DNA of 64,000 nt from CATOSD01 sp965203135 (GCA_965203135.1 CBDBBO010000001.1:1550001-1614000); one strand, 5' to 3'. Shown: positions 48,870-57,940, counted from the stretch's first letter. A program made the numbers and translations. Notes: generated by a model from the sequence alone, not told the origin.

Positions 48870-50564
48870 ATGTACGACGAGCTGGAACTGGACGTGCTGA
48901 TCATCGGCGGCGGAGGCGCTGGCCTGATGGCGGCGCTGCACGTGCTGGCGCGCGAGCCGCGGCTGAGGGTTGGGGTGGCAGCGAAAGGGCTGTTCGGTCA
49001 GAGCGGCTGCACGCGCATGGTGCAGGGCGGCTACAACGCCGTTATGAGCGAGAACGACTCCATCGAGATGCACTTCGCGGACACGATTCGCGGCGGGGCG
49101 TTCATCAATGACCAGGAGTTGGCGTGGACGCTGGTGAATCGCGCGCCCGGGACCATCGCCGAGCTCGAGAGCTACGGCTGCCTGTTCGACCGGGGGCCTG
49201 ACGGCCGCATCTACCAGAAGGCGTTCGCCGGTCAGTCGTTCGACCGCACGGTGCACAAGGGCGACCTGACGGGCATAGAGATCATGTCGCGGCTCAAAGA
49301 TGCGGTGCTGTCCACGTCCGCGCTGACGCTGGACGAGCACCGCGCGGTGGCGCTGCTGGGCGACGCGGGGTCCGGTGTGTCCGGCGCGCTGCTGCTGGAC
49401 GTGCGCACGGGCCGGTTCGTGGCAGTATCGGCCAAGGCGACGCTGATGGCGGCCGGGGGCGGCGCTCGGATGTACCGCATCGCCGCGCCGTCGCTGGAGA
49501 AGGCGGGCGACGGCATGGCGCTGAGCTACTGGGCCGGTTGCGTGATGCAGGATATGGAGATGTACCAGTTCCACCCGACGGGGCTGGTGGCGGGAACCTC
49601 GGTGCTCACGGGCGCGGTGCTGGAGGAGGGGCTACGGGGCGCGGGAGGCTACATGCGCAACTCGCTCGGCGAGCGGTTCATGGAGCGGTACGACCCGGAG
49701 CGCATGGAGCGGTCGACGCGGGACCTGGTGTCCAGGGCTGGCTACATGGAAATCCAGGCCGGGCGAGGCACCTCGGACGGCGCGGTGCTGCTGGACGTGT
49801 CCCACCTGGGCGCGGAGTTCGTGGAGGCGACCTTCCCGGGCATGGCGGACCGCTGCCGAGAGGTCGGGTACGACCTGGCGAGAGGACCGGTGCGGGTGTC
49901 GCCGACGGCGCACTTCCACATGGGCGGGGCGCGCATAGATTCAGATTGCCTCAGCAACCTGGAGGGGCTGTTCGTTAGCGGCGAGGACGCGGGCGGCGTT
50001 CACGGCGCGAACAGGCTGGGCGGCAACGGCGTGGCGGAGTCGACGGTGTTCGGGGGAATCGCCGGCGACGCGATGGCGGGGTACGTGGTCGGGCGCGAGC
50101 AGCCAACGTTGTCGTCGGGGCAGATCGAGCAGGCCATCGCCGAGCTGATGGCTCCTATGAGCACCGAGGGCGGAGAGAACGTGTTCGCGATACGGTCGGA
50201 GATCGAGGACCTGATGTGGGAGAAGGCGGGACTGGTGCGCGACGAGCGGGGGCTGACCGAGGCGCTGGCGGGTCTGGACGCGCTGGAGGAACGGCACGCG
50301 CGCGCGCCTGTGCCGCCGGTGCGGGAGTTCAACCCGGCGTGGCAGGAGTGGCTGAACGTGCGCAGCATACTGACGGTGGCACGCCTGACGTGCGTGAGCG
50401 CGCTTGCGCGAACGGAGTCGCGCGGCTCGCACTATCGCAGCGACTACCCGCAGTCCAACGATGAGGAGTGGGTGCGCAACCTGCTGGTGCGGGCCGAGGC
50501 GGATGGCAGCGCGCGGGTGTGGGACGAGGAGGTGGCGTTCACACGCATGCGGCCGGGGGAGTGA
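48870..50564 (+). CDS. sdhA: Succinate dehydrogenase/fumarate reductase flavoprotein subunit
   Basis: A 564-residue FAD protein. DVLIIGGGGAGLMAALHVL near residues 9-27 is the FAD loop, then GQSGCTRMVQGGYNAV, QFHPTGLVAG with substrate-binding His and Thr, and GVHGANRLGGNGVAE. An Arg acid catalyst lies in the ERSTRDLVSRAGYMEI segment; HFHMGGARID is kept, but the flavin-binding His in the usual HSHT motif is not clear. The C-terminal helical domain is shorter than in SdhA of E. coli. ATG 48870 lies 9 bases after the antidote-like gene. No cytochrome b/membrane subunit is nearby. Confidence 0.87.
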   Translation: MYDELELDVLIIGGGGAGLMAALHVLAREPRLRVGVAAKGLFGQSGCTRMVQGGYNAVMSENDSIEMHFADTIRGGAFINDQELAWTLVNRAPGTIAELESYGCLFDRGPDGRIYQKAFAGQSFDRTVHKGDLTGIEIMSRLKDAVLSTSALTLDEHRAVALLGDAGSGVSGALLLDVRTGRFVAVSAKATLMAAGGGARMYRIAAPSLEKAGDGMALSYWAGCVMQDMEMYQFHPTGLVAGTSVLTGAVLEEGLRGAGGYMRNSLGERFMERYDPERMERSTRDLVSRAGYMEIQAGRGTSDGAVLLDVSHLGAEFVEATFPGMADRCREVGYDLARGPVRVSPTAHFHMGGARIDSDCLSNLEGLFVSGEDAGGVHGANRLGGNGVAESTVFGGIAGDAMAGYVVGREQPTLSSGQIEQAIAELMAPMSTEGGENVFAIRSEIEDLMWEKAGLVRDERGLTEALAGLDALEERHARAPVPPVREFNPAWQEWLNVRSILTVARLTCVSALARTESRGSHYRSDYPQSNDEEWVRNLLVRAEADGSARVWDEEVAFTRMRPGE

Positions 50565-50591
50565 GGGGGCGTGCACTGCCCGCGTTTTGCA

Positions 50592-50620
50592 TTGACGCCT
50601 AGTTGCTTTCGCTCTACAAT
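50592..50620 (+). promoter_or_regulatory. Strong promoter of the sulfur gene cluster
   Basis: TTGACG at 50592-50597 (5/6), 17-base spacer, TACAAT at 50615-50620 (5/6). Transcription would start near 50627, with a leader of about 75 bases to GTG 50702. Confidence 0.75.
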
Positions 50621-50701
50621 CAGGCCATCTTAAGACTGGACGCAATCTCTCTTCTTTAGCCCTTTGTAGTCGGCTTTAACTCCCACAGAAGGAGGTCTTC
50701 C

Positions 50702-51289
50702 GTGACACTTACCAAGTACAGGCTCGAAGATTTCATTCACGACATGACGGAGCTAGTGGAGAGCCAGCCCGAGCAGGACAAGCTGTTCGACAGGGGCTCG
50801 GCTTACCTCGAGAGGCTGATCAACAACCCCGAGGGCATTCCGGAAGAGTACCGGACGCCGAGGGGAATCGGGCCGAGGCCGAACCACGGGTCCTATCTGC
50901 TGCACCACAACCCGGAGAACGGGCTGCTGATCACGACGGTCGTTTGGGGTCCGGGCGACCACACGGGTCCGCACGACCACAAGACGTGGGGCATGATCGG
51001 CGTGATGGGCAACACGCTGACCGAGACGCGGTTCCAGCGCAAGGACGACCGCTCCCGCGACGACTTCGCCATCCTGGAGAGGGACCGCGTGACAAACGTC
51101 CGGCCGGGCGAAGTCTCGCTGCTCATACCGGACGTGGACGAGATTCACCAGATGGACAACCTGACGGACCGCCCGACGCCGGAGATACACGTGTACGGCG
51201 ACGACCTTCGGGGGCTGGAGCGCTGTCGCTTCAACCTGGAGACGGGCGAGATCAAGTCGTTCATGACGACAAGATACGACAACTGCTGA
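50702..51289 (+). CDS. Cysteine-dioxygenase-like cupin
   Basis: A 195-residue cupin metalloprotein. GPHDHKTWGMIGVMGNTLTE (H-x-H with a later acid) and VDEIHQMDNL give the iron site. The fold matches thiol dioxygenases such as cysteine or 3-mercaptopropionate dioxygenase, which make sulfinates. The GTG start at 50702 follows GGAGG at 6 bases. It is the first gene after a strong promoter and precedes a rhodanese and a sulfite oxidase on the same strand, supporting a sulfur role. The thiol substrate is not known. Confidence 0.8.
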   Translation: MTLTKYRLEDFIHDMTELVESQPEQDKLFDRGSAYLERLINNPEGIPEEYRTPRGIGPRPNHGSYLLHHNPENGLLITTVVWGPGDHTGPHDHKTWGMIGVMGNTLTETRFQRKDDRSRDDFAILERDRVTNVRPGEVSLLIPDVDEIHQMDNLTDRPTPEIHVYGDDLRGLERCRFNLETGEIKSFMTTRYDNC

Positions 51290-51352
51290 GGGAGTTAGTC
51301 AGTTTACTTACCCTAGAGTCGGCCGGCTCTCAGTGAGCGAGGGGAACGTTAA

Positions 51353-51628
51353 GTGACGCCAGAGTTCATCGCCATCCTGAGTGTTGGCGTAGGTCTTGCG
51401 GTATTCGGTCTCGCGGCGCTTCAGTTCGTCAACAAGCAGTTCGAGCGCGTACACGAGCGGATAGATCGCGTGGAAGAGCGTGTCGAGCGCCTGGCCCAGC
51501 AAAATGCAGACCGCTTCGATCAACTTGAACGGCGTATGTCTTCGCTGGAGCAGCGGCAGGCCCGGCTGGAGGGCCTTCTCGACGGGTTGCGGGAGGCGCT
51601 GTTCGCGCGCGCGTCTACGTCTAACTGA
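51353..51628 (+). CDS. Small membrane-anchored coiled-coil protein
   Basis: A 91-residue protein. One N-terminal helix (FIAILSVGVGLAVFGLAAL) spans the membrane, and the rest is a long charged coiled coil (RIDRVEERVERLAQQNADRF, then QLERRMSSLEQRQARLEGLL). Function is unknown. GTG 51353 has GGGGAA upstream. It lies between the cupin and the rhodanese on the same strand. Confidence 0.7.
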   Translation: MTPEFIAILSVGVGLAVFGLAALQFVNKQFERVHERIDRVEERVERLAQQNADRFDQLERRMSSLEQRQARLEGLLDGLREALFARASTSN

Positions 51629-51649
51629 CCGGTGGGAGGTGAGAACATA

Positions 51650-53230
51650 ATGCCAGGCGAAGTTTCACCCGGCGCGCTGAGGGATATGCTGTCCGGCAGT
51701 TCGCAGTTCGCGCTCATCGACGTCCGGGAGGCGGGCGAGTATAACAGCTCGCACATCCCCGGCGCAAGCCTGATACCGCGCCGGCTGCTGGAATCGCAGG
51801 TCGGCGACGCGGTGCCCCACGCGGCGACGCCGGTCGTCGTGTGCGACGACGACGGCCGCCGCGCCGAACTCGCGGCGGGCACGCTGGAGCGGCTGGGCTA
51901 CGCTGACGTCTCCCACCTGGCCGGTGGCATCAACCGGTGGGTGACCGAGAAACTGCCCACCGAGTGGGGCGTCAACGTGCCGAGCAAGGACTTCGGCGAG
52001 CGCGTAGAGGTGGAGAACGGCGTCCCTGAAATCACCGCCGTGGAACTGCAAGAGCGCATGGAACGCGGCGACAAGCTGGTGGTGCTGGACACTCGCACGC
52101 CCGAGGAGTACAACCGATTCTGCATACCGGGCGGGCGCAGCGTGCCGGGCGCGGAACTGCCGCTGAGAATCGCCGACATCGTGAGGGAGAGCGGCGACGA
52201 CGCCACCGTAATCGTCAACTGCGCCGGACGCACCCGCAGCATAATCGGCACCCGCACGCTGCAACGCATGGGCATGGGCAACGTGTTCGGTCTGCAGAAT
52301 GGCACGTCCGGGTGGGTGCTTGCGGGCTACGAACTGGAGACGGGCGCGGACCGGTTCGCGCTGCCGGCTCCCTCTGCCGAGGGACGGGCCGAGGCCGAAG
52401 AGTACGCGCGGCGTGTGGCGAGCGAGGACGGCGTGCAGTTCGTCGACGTGGACGGGCTGCGGGGGCTGATGGACCGGCGCGGCGGCGAGACGGTGTACCT
52501 GATCGACGTTCGGACGCAGGAGGAGCACGAGTCGGGCCACATACTGGGCTTTCGCTGGTTCCCGGGCGGGCAGGCTGTGCAGCGGTCCGACGAGGCGGCG
52601 ACGGTGCACAACGCGCCTGTGGTGTTCGCCTGCGACGGCATTGCGCGCGCCGCGGTGACGGCGTCGTGGTTCCGACAGATGGGGTTTGGCGAGGTGTACG
52701 CCGTGGAGGGCGGCACGTCCGCGTGGACGGAGGCGGGTCACTCGCTGGAGACGGGCCTTGCTCCGTCCCGGACGCTGGGGCTGGACGATGCGCGCGGCCG
52801 CGTGCGGCGCGTATCTGCCGCCGACCTGGACGCTGCCGAGTCTCATAAGGTGCTGTTCGTGGACACGAGCCAGGACTTCGCGCAGGGGCACGTACCGGGC
52901 TCGCGCTGGGCGCCGCGCGGGTGGTTGGAGTTGTGGGTGGGGGACTTGGCGCCGTCGCTCACCGAGCCGGTGACCGTGACATGTCTGGACGGGGTGCATT
53001 CGACGCTCGCGGCGGCCACGCTGCTGGATATGGGCTACACCGACGTTGCGGTTCTGGACGGCGGGCTGGGCGCGTGGCGAGAGGCGGGGTTGGCCGTGGA
53101 ACTGGGGCTGTCGGGCGTCATGTCGTCGCCGAACGACGTGGTGCTGTCCGGGCCGGACCGGAACTACGCGGACATGATGAACTACCTTCGCTGGGAGGAG
53201 GCGCTCGGGGAGAAGTACGAGCGGCTTTAG
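51650..53230 (+). CDS. Four-domain rhodanese
   Basis: A 526-residue sulfurtransferase made of four rhodanese domains, about 100-130 residues each. Each keeps its Cys: VVVCDDDGRRA, VIVNCAGRTRS, VVFACDGIARA and TVTCLDGVHS. Each domain begins with the 'IDVR..EEY..GHIPG' pattern (LIDVREAGEYNSSHIPGA, VLDTRTPEEYNRFCIPGG, LIDVRTQEEHESGHILG and FVDTSQDFAQGHVPG). Only the second has the classical CxGRTRS loop. It moves sulfane sulfur between carriers. ATG 51650 follows GGAGGTGA at 7 bases. A cupin and sulfite oxidase follow. Confidence 0.9.
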   Translation: MPGEVSPGALRDMLSGSSQFALIDVREAGEYNSSHIPGASLIPRRLLESQVGDAVPHAATPVVVCDDDGRRAELAAGTLERLGYADVSHLAGGINRWVTEKLPTEWGVNVPSKDFGERVEVENGVPEITAVELQERMERGDKLVVLDTRTPEEYNRFCIPGGRSVPGAELPLRIADIVRESGDDATVIVNCAGRTRSIIGTRTLQRMGMGNVFGLQNGTSGWVLAGYELETGADRFALPAPSAEGRAEAEEYARRVASEDGVQFVDVDGLRGLMDRRGGETVYLIDVRTQEEHESGHILGFRWFPGGQAVQRSDEAATVHNAPVVFACDGIARAAVTASWFRQMGFGEVYAVEGGTSAWTEAGHSLETGLAPSRTLGLDDARGRVRRVSAADLDAAESHKVLFVDTSQDFAQGHVPGSRWAPRGWLELWVGDLAPSLTEPVTVTCLDGVHSTLAAATLLDMGYTDVAVLDGGLGAWREAGLAVELGLSGVMSSPNDVVLSGPDRNYADMMNYLRWEEALGEKYERL

Positions 53231-53251
53231 CTTGCCAGGAAAGACACGACT

Positions 53252-53605
53252 ATGCCAATCATAAGTCACGGTGAAACACCGATGCCGCAGCCGGTGGACC
53301 GCGTGAGCGAACGCGCGCTTGCGTCGAGCAGGCACGGACTCAGCGACCTGCGAGTGCGCCAGGTGGTGGTTCACCCGGGTCACCCGGGCAGGCTGCACAC
53401 GCACCCGACGGACCAGGTGATCATGGTGACGGCGGGCGCGGTGCAGTTCATAGTGGGCGACGAATTCCAGACCGTGCGCTCCGGCAGTTCGCTGGCGGCG
53501 CCCGCGGGCGTTCCGCACAAGGTCGTCAACAACCTGTGGGTGGCGGCCACAATGCTGGTGATAGACGCCACGAACGATCTCAGCACGCAATATCTCGAGG
53601 ACTAG
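53252..53605 (+). CDS. Single-domain cupin
   Basis: A 117-residue cupin with a complete metal site: VHPGHPGRLHTHPTDQVIMV (His-x-His), GAVQFIVGDEF and PAGVPHKVVN. It lies between the rhodanese and the sulfite oxidase genes, so a role in the same sulfur chemistry is likely; the activity is not known. Confidence 0.8.
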   Translation: MPIISHGETPMPQPVDRVSERALASSRHGLSDLRVRQVVVHPGHPGRLHTHPTDQVIMVTAGAVQFIVGDEFQTVRSGSSLAAPAGVPHKVVNNLWVAATMLVIDATNDLSTQYLED

Positions 53606-53619
53606 GAGGCGCAGCGAAA

Positions 53620-54720
53620 ATGGCAACCGCACAGACCTTAGTTACCGCGAAGCCGCAGCTCATTCCGACCAACGTTGGGGAGCGTACCTTCGCCACGCCT
53701 CCGGAGGCGATGCAGGGGAACATCGTACCCAACGACCTGTTCTACATCCGCAACCACTGGAAGGGCGCGCCGGACATTGACGTGGACACGTACCGGCTGG
53801 CCGTGGACGGCGAGGTGAATCGCACGCTGAGCCTGTCGATGGACGCGCTGCGCGAGCTGCCGCTGAAGCGATTCGAGGTGACGTTCGAGTGCTGCGGCAA
53901 CAGCATGGTGCCGGAGTACTGGGCGAAGAAGACGCGGGCGGCGATGGAGCAGCTCAAGGGTCACGGCATTATGGGGAACGCCGAGTGGGCCGGGGTGTCG
54001 CTGCGCGACGTGCTGGAGATGGCCGGGCTGAAGGACTCGGCGGTGGAGGTGCTGTTCGAGGGCGCCGACCACGGCCCGGACGAGGTGAACGGCGATCCGC
54101 CGGAGGTGACCTACGAGCGCGCCCTGCCGGTGGAGAAGGCCATGCACCCCGACACGCTGCTCGCGTTCGAGATGAACGGCGAGCCGCTGCCTCCGATGCA
54201 CGGCTACCCGCTGCGGCTGCTGGTGCCGGGCTGGTACGGGATGACGTCGGTGAAGTGGCTGGTGGGCATTCACGTGATCGACCACGAGTTCCAGGGGCTG
54301 TACCAGAAGGAGCGGTACATGGTGATCGCCGGCCCCGAGTCGGAGGACTTCTACAAGTACCACACCGAGATGATGGTGAAGTCCATCATCACCGCGCCCA
54401 TGCCCGGGGAGTCGGTAAGAGCCGGCGAGGAGTACACCGTGAGCGGCGCGGCCTGGTCCGGCGAGGTCGAGATTGCGCGGGTGGAGGTCAGCGCCGACGG
54501 AGGCCAGACGTGGGAGGACGCCGAGGTACAGCCGCGCAGCGGCTACTCGTGGCATCGCTGGTCCTACAACTGGCGAGCGCCCACGGCAGGCGGCCACACG
54601 CTCATGTCCAGGGCGACCAACGCCAAGGGCGAGACGCAGCCGATGGAGTTCCCCAACCAGTGGGACGGGCACAACTATGGCAATAACATGGTGTTCCCGT
54701 TCGAGGTGCAGGTGAGCTAG
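53620..54720 (+). CDS. Molybdenum sulfite oxidase-family enzyme
   Basis: A 366-residue molybdenum cofactor enzyme. The Mo-binding Cys is in VTFECCGNSMVPEYW, then AEWAGVSLRDVLEMAGL and PPMHGYPLRLLVPGWYGMTSVKWL. A C-terminal Ig-like dimerisation domain follows (MVKSIITAPMPGESV, IARVEVSADGGQTWEDAEV). No signal peptide or heme domain is present, so it is a cytosolic, sulfite-dehydrogenase-like member. It would finish oxidation of sulfite from the upstream rhodanese and dioxygenase. A hairpin ends the cluster. A ModC gene for Mo uptake lies at 1.4 kb. Confidence 0.88.
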   Translation: MATAQTLVTAKPQLIPTNVGERTFATPPEAMQGNIVPNDLFYIRNHWKGAPDIDVDTYRLAVDGEVNRTLSLSMDALRELPLKRFEVTFECCGNSMVPEYWAKKTRAAMEQLKGHGIMGNAEWAGVSLRDVLEMAGLKDSAVEVLFEGADHGPDEVNGDPPEVTYERALPVEKAMHPDTLLAFEMNGEPLPPMHGYPLRLLVPGWYGMTSVKWLVGIHVIDHEFQGLYQKERYMVIAGPESEDFYKYHTEMMVKSIITAPMPGESVRAGEEYTVSGAAWSGEVEIARVEVSADGGQTWEDAEVQPRSGYSWHRWSYNWRAPTAGGHTLMSRATNAKGETQPMEFPNQWDGHNYGNNMVFPFEVQVS

Positions 54721-54762
54721 AGCCGGCGCGCAAGCGGCGCGCAGAAGGCAGATCGCGAATCC

Positions 54763-54790
54763 GGGGCGGGCGCCAAGCGTCCGCCCCTTT
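54763..54790 (+). terminator. Intrinsic terminator of the sulfur cluster
   Basis: GGGGCGGGCGC (54763-54773), loop CAA, GCGTCCGCCCC (54777-54787), then TTTCGTTG. An 11-bp stem with one G-T pair. Confidence 0.7.
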
Positions 54791-54915
54791 CGTTGTGCAG
54801 GCGCGTGCGAGAGGGAACGTTTTGGGCTGTCCCGGCGTATAATCTAACAGAGGGAGTTATCCAGCCGGAGGTTGGAGACTCCGACCCTACCAACGCAATT
54901 CAGGAGGATAGTGAT

Positions 54916-55761
54916 TTGAACCGTATGAAGTGGATCGTCGCCATTGGAGCACTGGCCGCCGCGCTGGCGCTGGCCGTGGCCTGCGGCGACAACGACAACG
55001 ATGAGGACCACACCCCCGTGCCGGCGCCAGCGGTCGCACAACAGGCCGCGCCCGCAGCCGCCGAGCCGCGCACTACGCAGGTGACGCAGCAGGTGTCCAG
55101 CCAGCAGAGCGGGATATGGGTGTCGGGCGTGGGCAAGCTGTCGGTTGAGCCGGACTTGGTGGACTTCAGGGTCGGCGTGGACACAATCGGCGAGACGGTC
55201 GCGGAGGCCAACGGCGCTGCGTCCGACGCGATGGCGGCAATCGTAGCGGTGCTCAGGGAGAGCGGCATAGAGGACAAGGACATCCACACGAGCCGGTTCA
55301 ACATCAGTCCCCGATACGACTACAGGGAGACGACGGTGGACGGGGTGCGCAGCAGCTCGCAGGTACTGGTCGGCTACAACGTGAGGAACACGGTGACGGT
55401 GAAGGTGCGGGACCTGGACGGGCTGCCCGCGCTGGTGGACGACGTTGTCGAGGCGGGCGGAGACAGCATCAGGATCGACTCGGTGAGCTTCACGGTGGAG
55501 GACCCGGACGCGCGCATGGACGAGCTGCGCGAGCTGGCGGTGGCGGACGCCGCGGCCAAGGCGGCGCACATGGCAGAGTTGGCGGGCGTGACGCTGGGCG
55601 AACTGACCTACCTGAGCGAGGGTAGCGCGCCGTCCGTTCCGGCGCCGTTCGCGGCGCCCGCCGCCTTCGCGATGGAAGCGCGTGCGAGCGCGGCGCCGAG
55701 CTTCAGCGCGGGCGAGATCGAGCTGTCGCTGGCGGTGCAGGCCGCGTTCGCGATCGAGTAG
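54916..55761 (+). CDS. SIMPL-domain (DUF541) lipoprotein
   Basis: A 281-residue exported lipoprotein. LALAVACG at residues 18-25 is the lipobox. The SIMPL domain (about 70-260) has VSGVGKLSVEPDLVDFRVGV, TSRFNISPRYDY and VRNTVTVKVRDLDGLPALVD. Its linker is Ala/Pro/Gln-rich. Function of the family is unknown; links to stress and outer-membrane integrity are reported. TTG 54916 has AGGAGG at 8 bases. A TATAAT box at 54838-54843 is the likely -10; no good -35 is seen. Confidence 0.85.
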   Translation: MNRMKWIVAIGALAAALALAVACGDNDNDEDHTPVPAPAVAQQAAPAAAEPRTTQVTQQVSSQQSGIWVSGVGKLSVEPDLVDFRVGVDTIGETVAEANGAASDAMAAIVAVLRESGIEDKDIHTSRFNISPRYDYRETTVDGVRSSSQVLVGYNVRNTVTVKVRDLDGLPALVDDVVEAGGDSIRIDSVSFTVEDPDARMDELRELAVADAAAKAAHMAELAGVTLGELTYLSEGSAPSVPAPFAAPAAFAMEARASAAPSFSAGEIELSLAVQAAFAIE

Positions 55762-56288
55762 GGGGCGTTCGCGGCGGCGTGGGGGGATGGGGACGCTGAC
55801 ACCCTCACCCTCATGCCGCGCGCCTCGACGCTGCGTTCGGCGTGCTGATAGCCTCCCCGGCGTCAGGCGGCGCTGTGCGCGTAATCGTAGAACCAAGAGT
55901 GTAGCCGCATCCCTGCGGCGGGCATGACCGCCTCGGTCCGCCACTCACCCCTGCCCCGTTCCCCACTTCTCTCCCTCTTGGCCATGTATTGGCCGACGCA
56001 TTCGTCACCGCAAGACTCACACATTGTGATGCGAAATCGCTCGTAATGTCATGGAAACCTCACACACAAACCCTGGCAAACTCTGTACGATGGAGTGCCA
56101 AATGCAGGGCCTTTCCTTTCCACTTGTTCGGCATCAGGTTCGCCGATAATCTTCTCGGTCTGACCAACCAGGATGTCGTTGACCAATCAGGGATACCGAG
56201 CAACTTCGGTAGCGTAGTTGCAAAGGGGCACAGACTGGCGAATCACGTTTGCTCGATAAAGTCGTGGCTGGATGGCCAAGGAGTAGGG
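55762..56288. other. Mostly gene-free stretch before the second accessory patch
   Basis: No well-supported gene. An open frame from 55989 continues into the hypothetical gene at 56289, but the start there is better placed. Base composition drops in GC from about 56000. Confidence 0.5.
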
Positions 56289-56555
56289 ATGACTACCGAC
56301 GAACAGATGTTGCAAGCTCAGATACTAGCGCTTGAGAAGGCTAAGGTGGCCCTTGAACTGGAGGGCCGCATCTACAGTGCCGACATTAAAAATCGTCTAT
56401 ACAACTCGGAGGAAGGCAGAGGGTTGTCGCTAAGTCAGAAGTGCGTTATTGACCATATCTTGGAAGCACTCGAAGCTGCTCTTCAGGGGAATGAGGTATT
56501 ACCACCCCACCCCGGCTATCAGAGTTGTCGGGAAATGCATGAGGGGCGTCCGTGA
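56289..56555 (+). CDS. Hypothetical protein
   Basis: An 88-residue protein, mostly helical: DEQMLQAQILALEKAKVALE, then YSADIKNRLYNSEEGRGLSL. No domain recognised. ATG 56289 has AGGAG 5 bases upstream; an extension to 55989 is possible but lacks support. It overlaps the integrase fragment by 4 bases, so it may have moved with it. Confidence 0.5.
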   Translation: MTTDEQMLQAQILALEKAKVALELEGRIYSADIKNRLYNSEEGRGLSLSQKCVIDHILEALEAALQGNEVLPPHPGYQSCREMHEGRP

Positions 56556-56746
56556 AAAGCAGCATCAGTCACCGCAGTGCCGGCTCCTTGGAGATGGCCA
56601 TAGAACTGGGACGTGACGGTCTCGGCAAGCGCCGGTACAAACGTCTCACTGTGCGCGGCACCAAGGCTCAGGTCCGGCGCAAGCAGCGCGACTCTTACGC
56701 CAGCGTCGCGCTGCAGGCGGCGCAGAACATGGTGGTGGCTTGCTAG
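56552..56746 (+). pseudogene. Integrase N-terminal DNA-binding fragment
   Basis: A 64-residue frame: SISHRSAGSLEMAIELGRDG, then GKRRYKRLTVRGTKAQVRRK. This is the arm-type (AP2-like) DNA-binding domain at the start of tyrosine recombinases. The core-binding and catalytic parts are absent downstream; the Mrr-type gene starts within 60 bases. So it is a remnant of a mobile element that may have delivered the nuclease gene. Confidence 0.65.
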
Positions 56747-56783
56747 GCTCAATGCGAGCCCGGCCCGTGCCTACCTGTATCTG

Positions 56784-57821
56784 ATGGGACGAGGAAAAGA
56801 AGTGTCCAGTGTGAGTCCGGAAAAGCCTGCGCCCGAGGACTTCGGGGTAAAGCCCGAGGAGTACGCTTTGTATGCGGGCCAAGGTCATCCCCTCTACTCA
56901 GACCGCGCAAGCCTGGTAGGTGCTATCGCCACTCCTTTGGTCGTTGCTCTAGTGACATTCGTCATTACTGGGAACCTAGAAAGGGCCGTTGGAAATGGGT
57001 TCTTTCCTGGGTTCTTTCCTGGCTCTCTTTTTGGCGCCGTTGTCTTATCTCAGATTGTGATAGCCATTGAACGATATAAGTGGAGTCGCATGAGGGATGA
57101 AGTGTTGGAAAGTCCCGTCGCCGCCAAAATCAAGCTGTATGAAGACGCAAAGGCAGCCTACGACGCGATGCGAGAAGAGGCTGAGAGGGTGCGGCAAGAG
57201 GAAGAAAGGGTACAGCAGGAGGCCGAAAAGGAACGGCGGGAGGCTGAAAGGGCACAGCGGAGGGCTGAAAGGACACGGAGCAAGGCTGAGACGGCACGGC
57301 TGGAGGTCGAGAGAGCGCGGCGGAGGAAATTCGAAGACTATTGGATGTCGCTAACTGGGACCGAATTTGAACGAGAGATGGCAAGAGTATTCAGGGCCTT
57401 GGGCTATCGCGTCAAGTCGACTCCCAGTTCGGGAGATGGGGGCGTTGACCTTATCCTCACACGATCCGGCAAGACTATCGTAGTTCAGTGTAAGGCCCAC
57501 AAGAACCCTGTTGGACCGGCGATTGCGAGAGAGTTGTTCGGCAGCATGATTCACTTCAAAGCTGACGAGGCGATTCTTGCTTGCACAGGTGGATTCACCG
57601 GGGGTGTTGAGCTCTTCGTTAGAGACAAACCGATAGACCTTATCTCGCTATCAGAACTCGCTAGATTGGGCGCGCAAGTCGAGGGCAAAGAAATCCGGGA
57701 CACGCCAATATGTACCAAATGTGAACGGGCAATGGTCTTGAAACACGGGAGGCGCGGAGCGTTCTGGGGATGTTCTCGATATCCAAAGTGCAGAGTCACC
57801 AGGGACGCGAACGACTGGTAG
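56784..57821 (+). CDS. Membrane-anchored Mrr-type restriction endonuclease with Zn finger
   Basis: 345 residues from ATG 56784 (339 from GTG 56802, which has GAGG 7 bases before). Two hydrophobic helices (LVGAIATPLVVALVTFVITG and LFGAVVLSQIVIAI) lie near the N terminus, followed by a long Glu/Arg coiled coil (about 115-180). Then comes the Mrr_cat nuclease domain: SLTGTEFEREMARVFRALGY, SSGDGGVDLILTRSGKTIVV and QCKAHKN (D...QxK). The end is a topoisomerase-type zinc finger (CTKCERAMVLK, FWGCSRYPKC). Mrr enzymes cut modified DNA. It follows an integrase remnant and is likely a horizontally gained defence gene. Confidence 0.83.
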   Translation: MGRGKEVSSVSPEKPAPEDFGVKPEEYALYAGQGHPLYSDRASLVGAIATPLVVALVTFVITGNLERAVGNGFFPGFFPGSLFGAVVLSQIVIAIERYKWSRMRDEVLESPVAAKIKLYEDAKAAYDAMREEAERVRQEEERVQQEAEKERREAERAQRRAERTRSKAETARLEVERARRRKFEDYWMSLTGTEFEREMARVFRALGYRVKSTPSSGDGGVDLILTRSGKTIVVQCKAHKNPVGPAIARELFGSMIHFKADEAILACTGGFTGGVELFVRDKPIDLISLSELARLGAQVEGKEIRDTPICTKCERAMVLKHGRRGAFWGCSRYPKCRVTRDANDW

Positions 57822-57940
57822 TCACATCATCCACAACCCCAACACCAGGGCGTGGCAGGAGAGAACATGACCATCACAGTTGCCGCCCGACATGACGGCG
57901 ACTCTAGACACTCGTTGACGTGCGTTCGCGGCGGCGCTTT

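Noticed and set aside
51665..53632. 655-residue open frame opposite the rhodanese gene
   Set aside because: Composition is Arg/His/Gln-rich without motifs, as expected of an antisense shadow; the plus strand encodes clear rhodanese domains.
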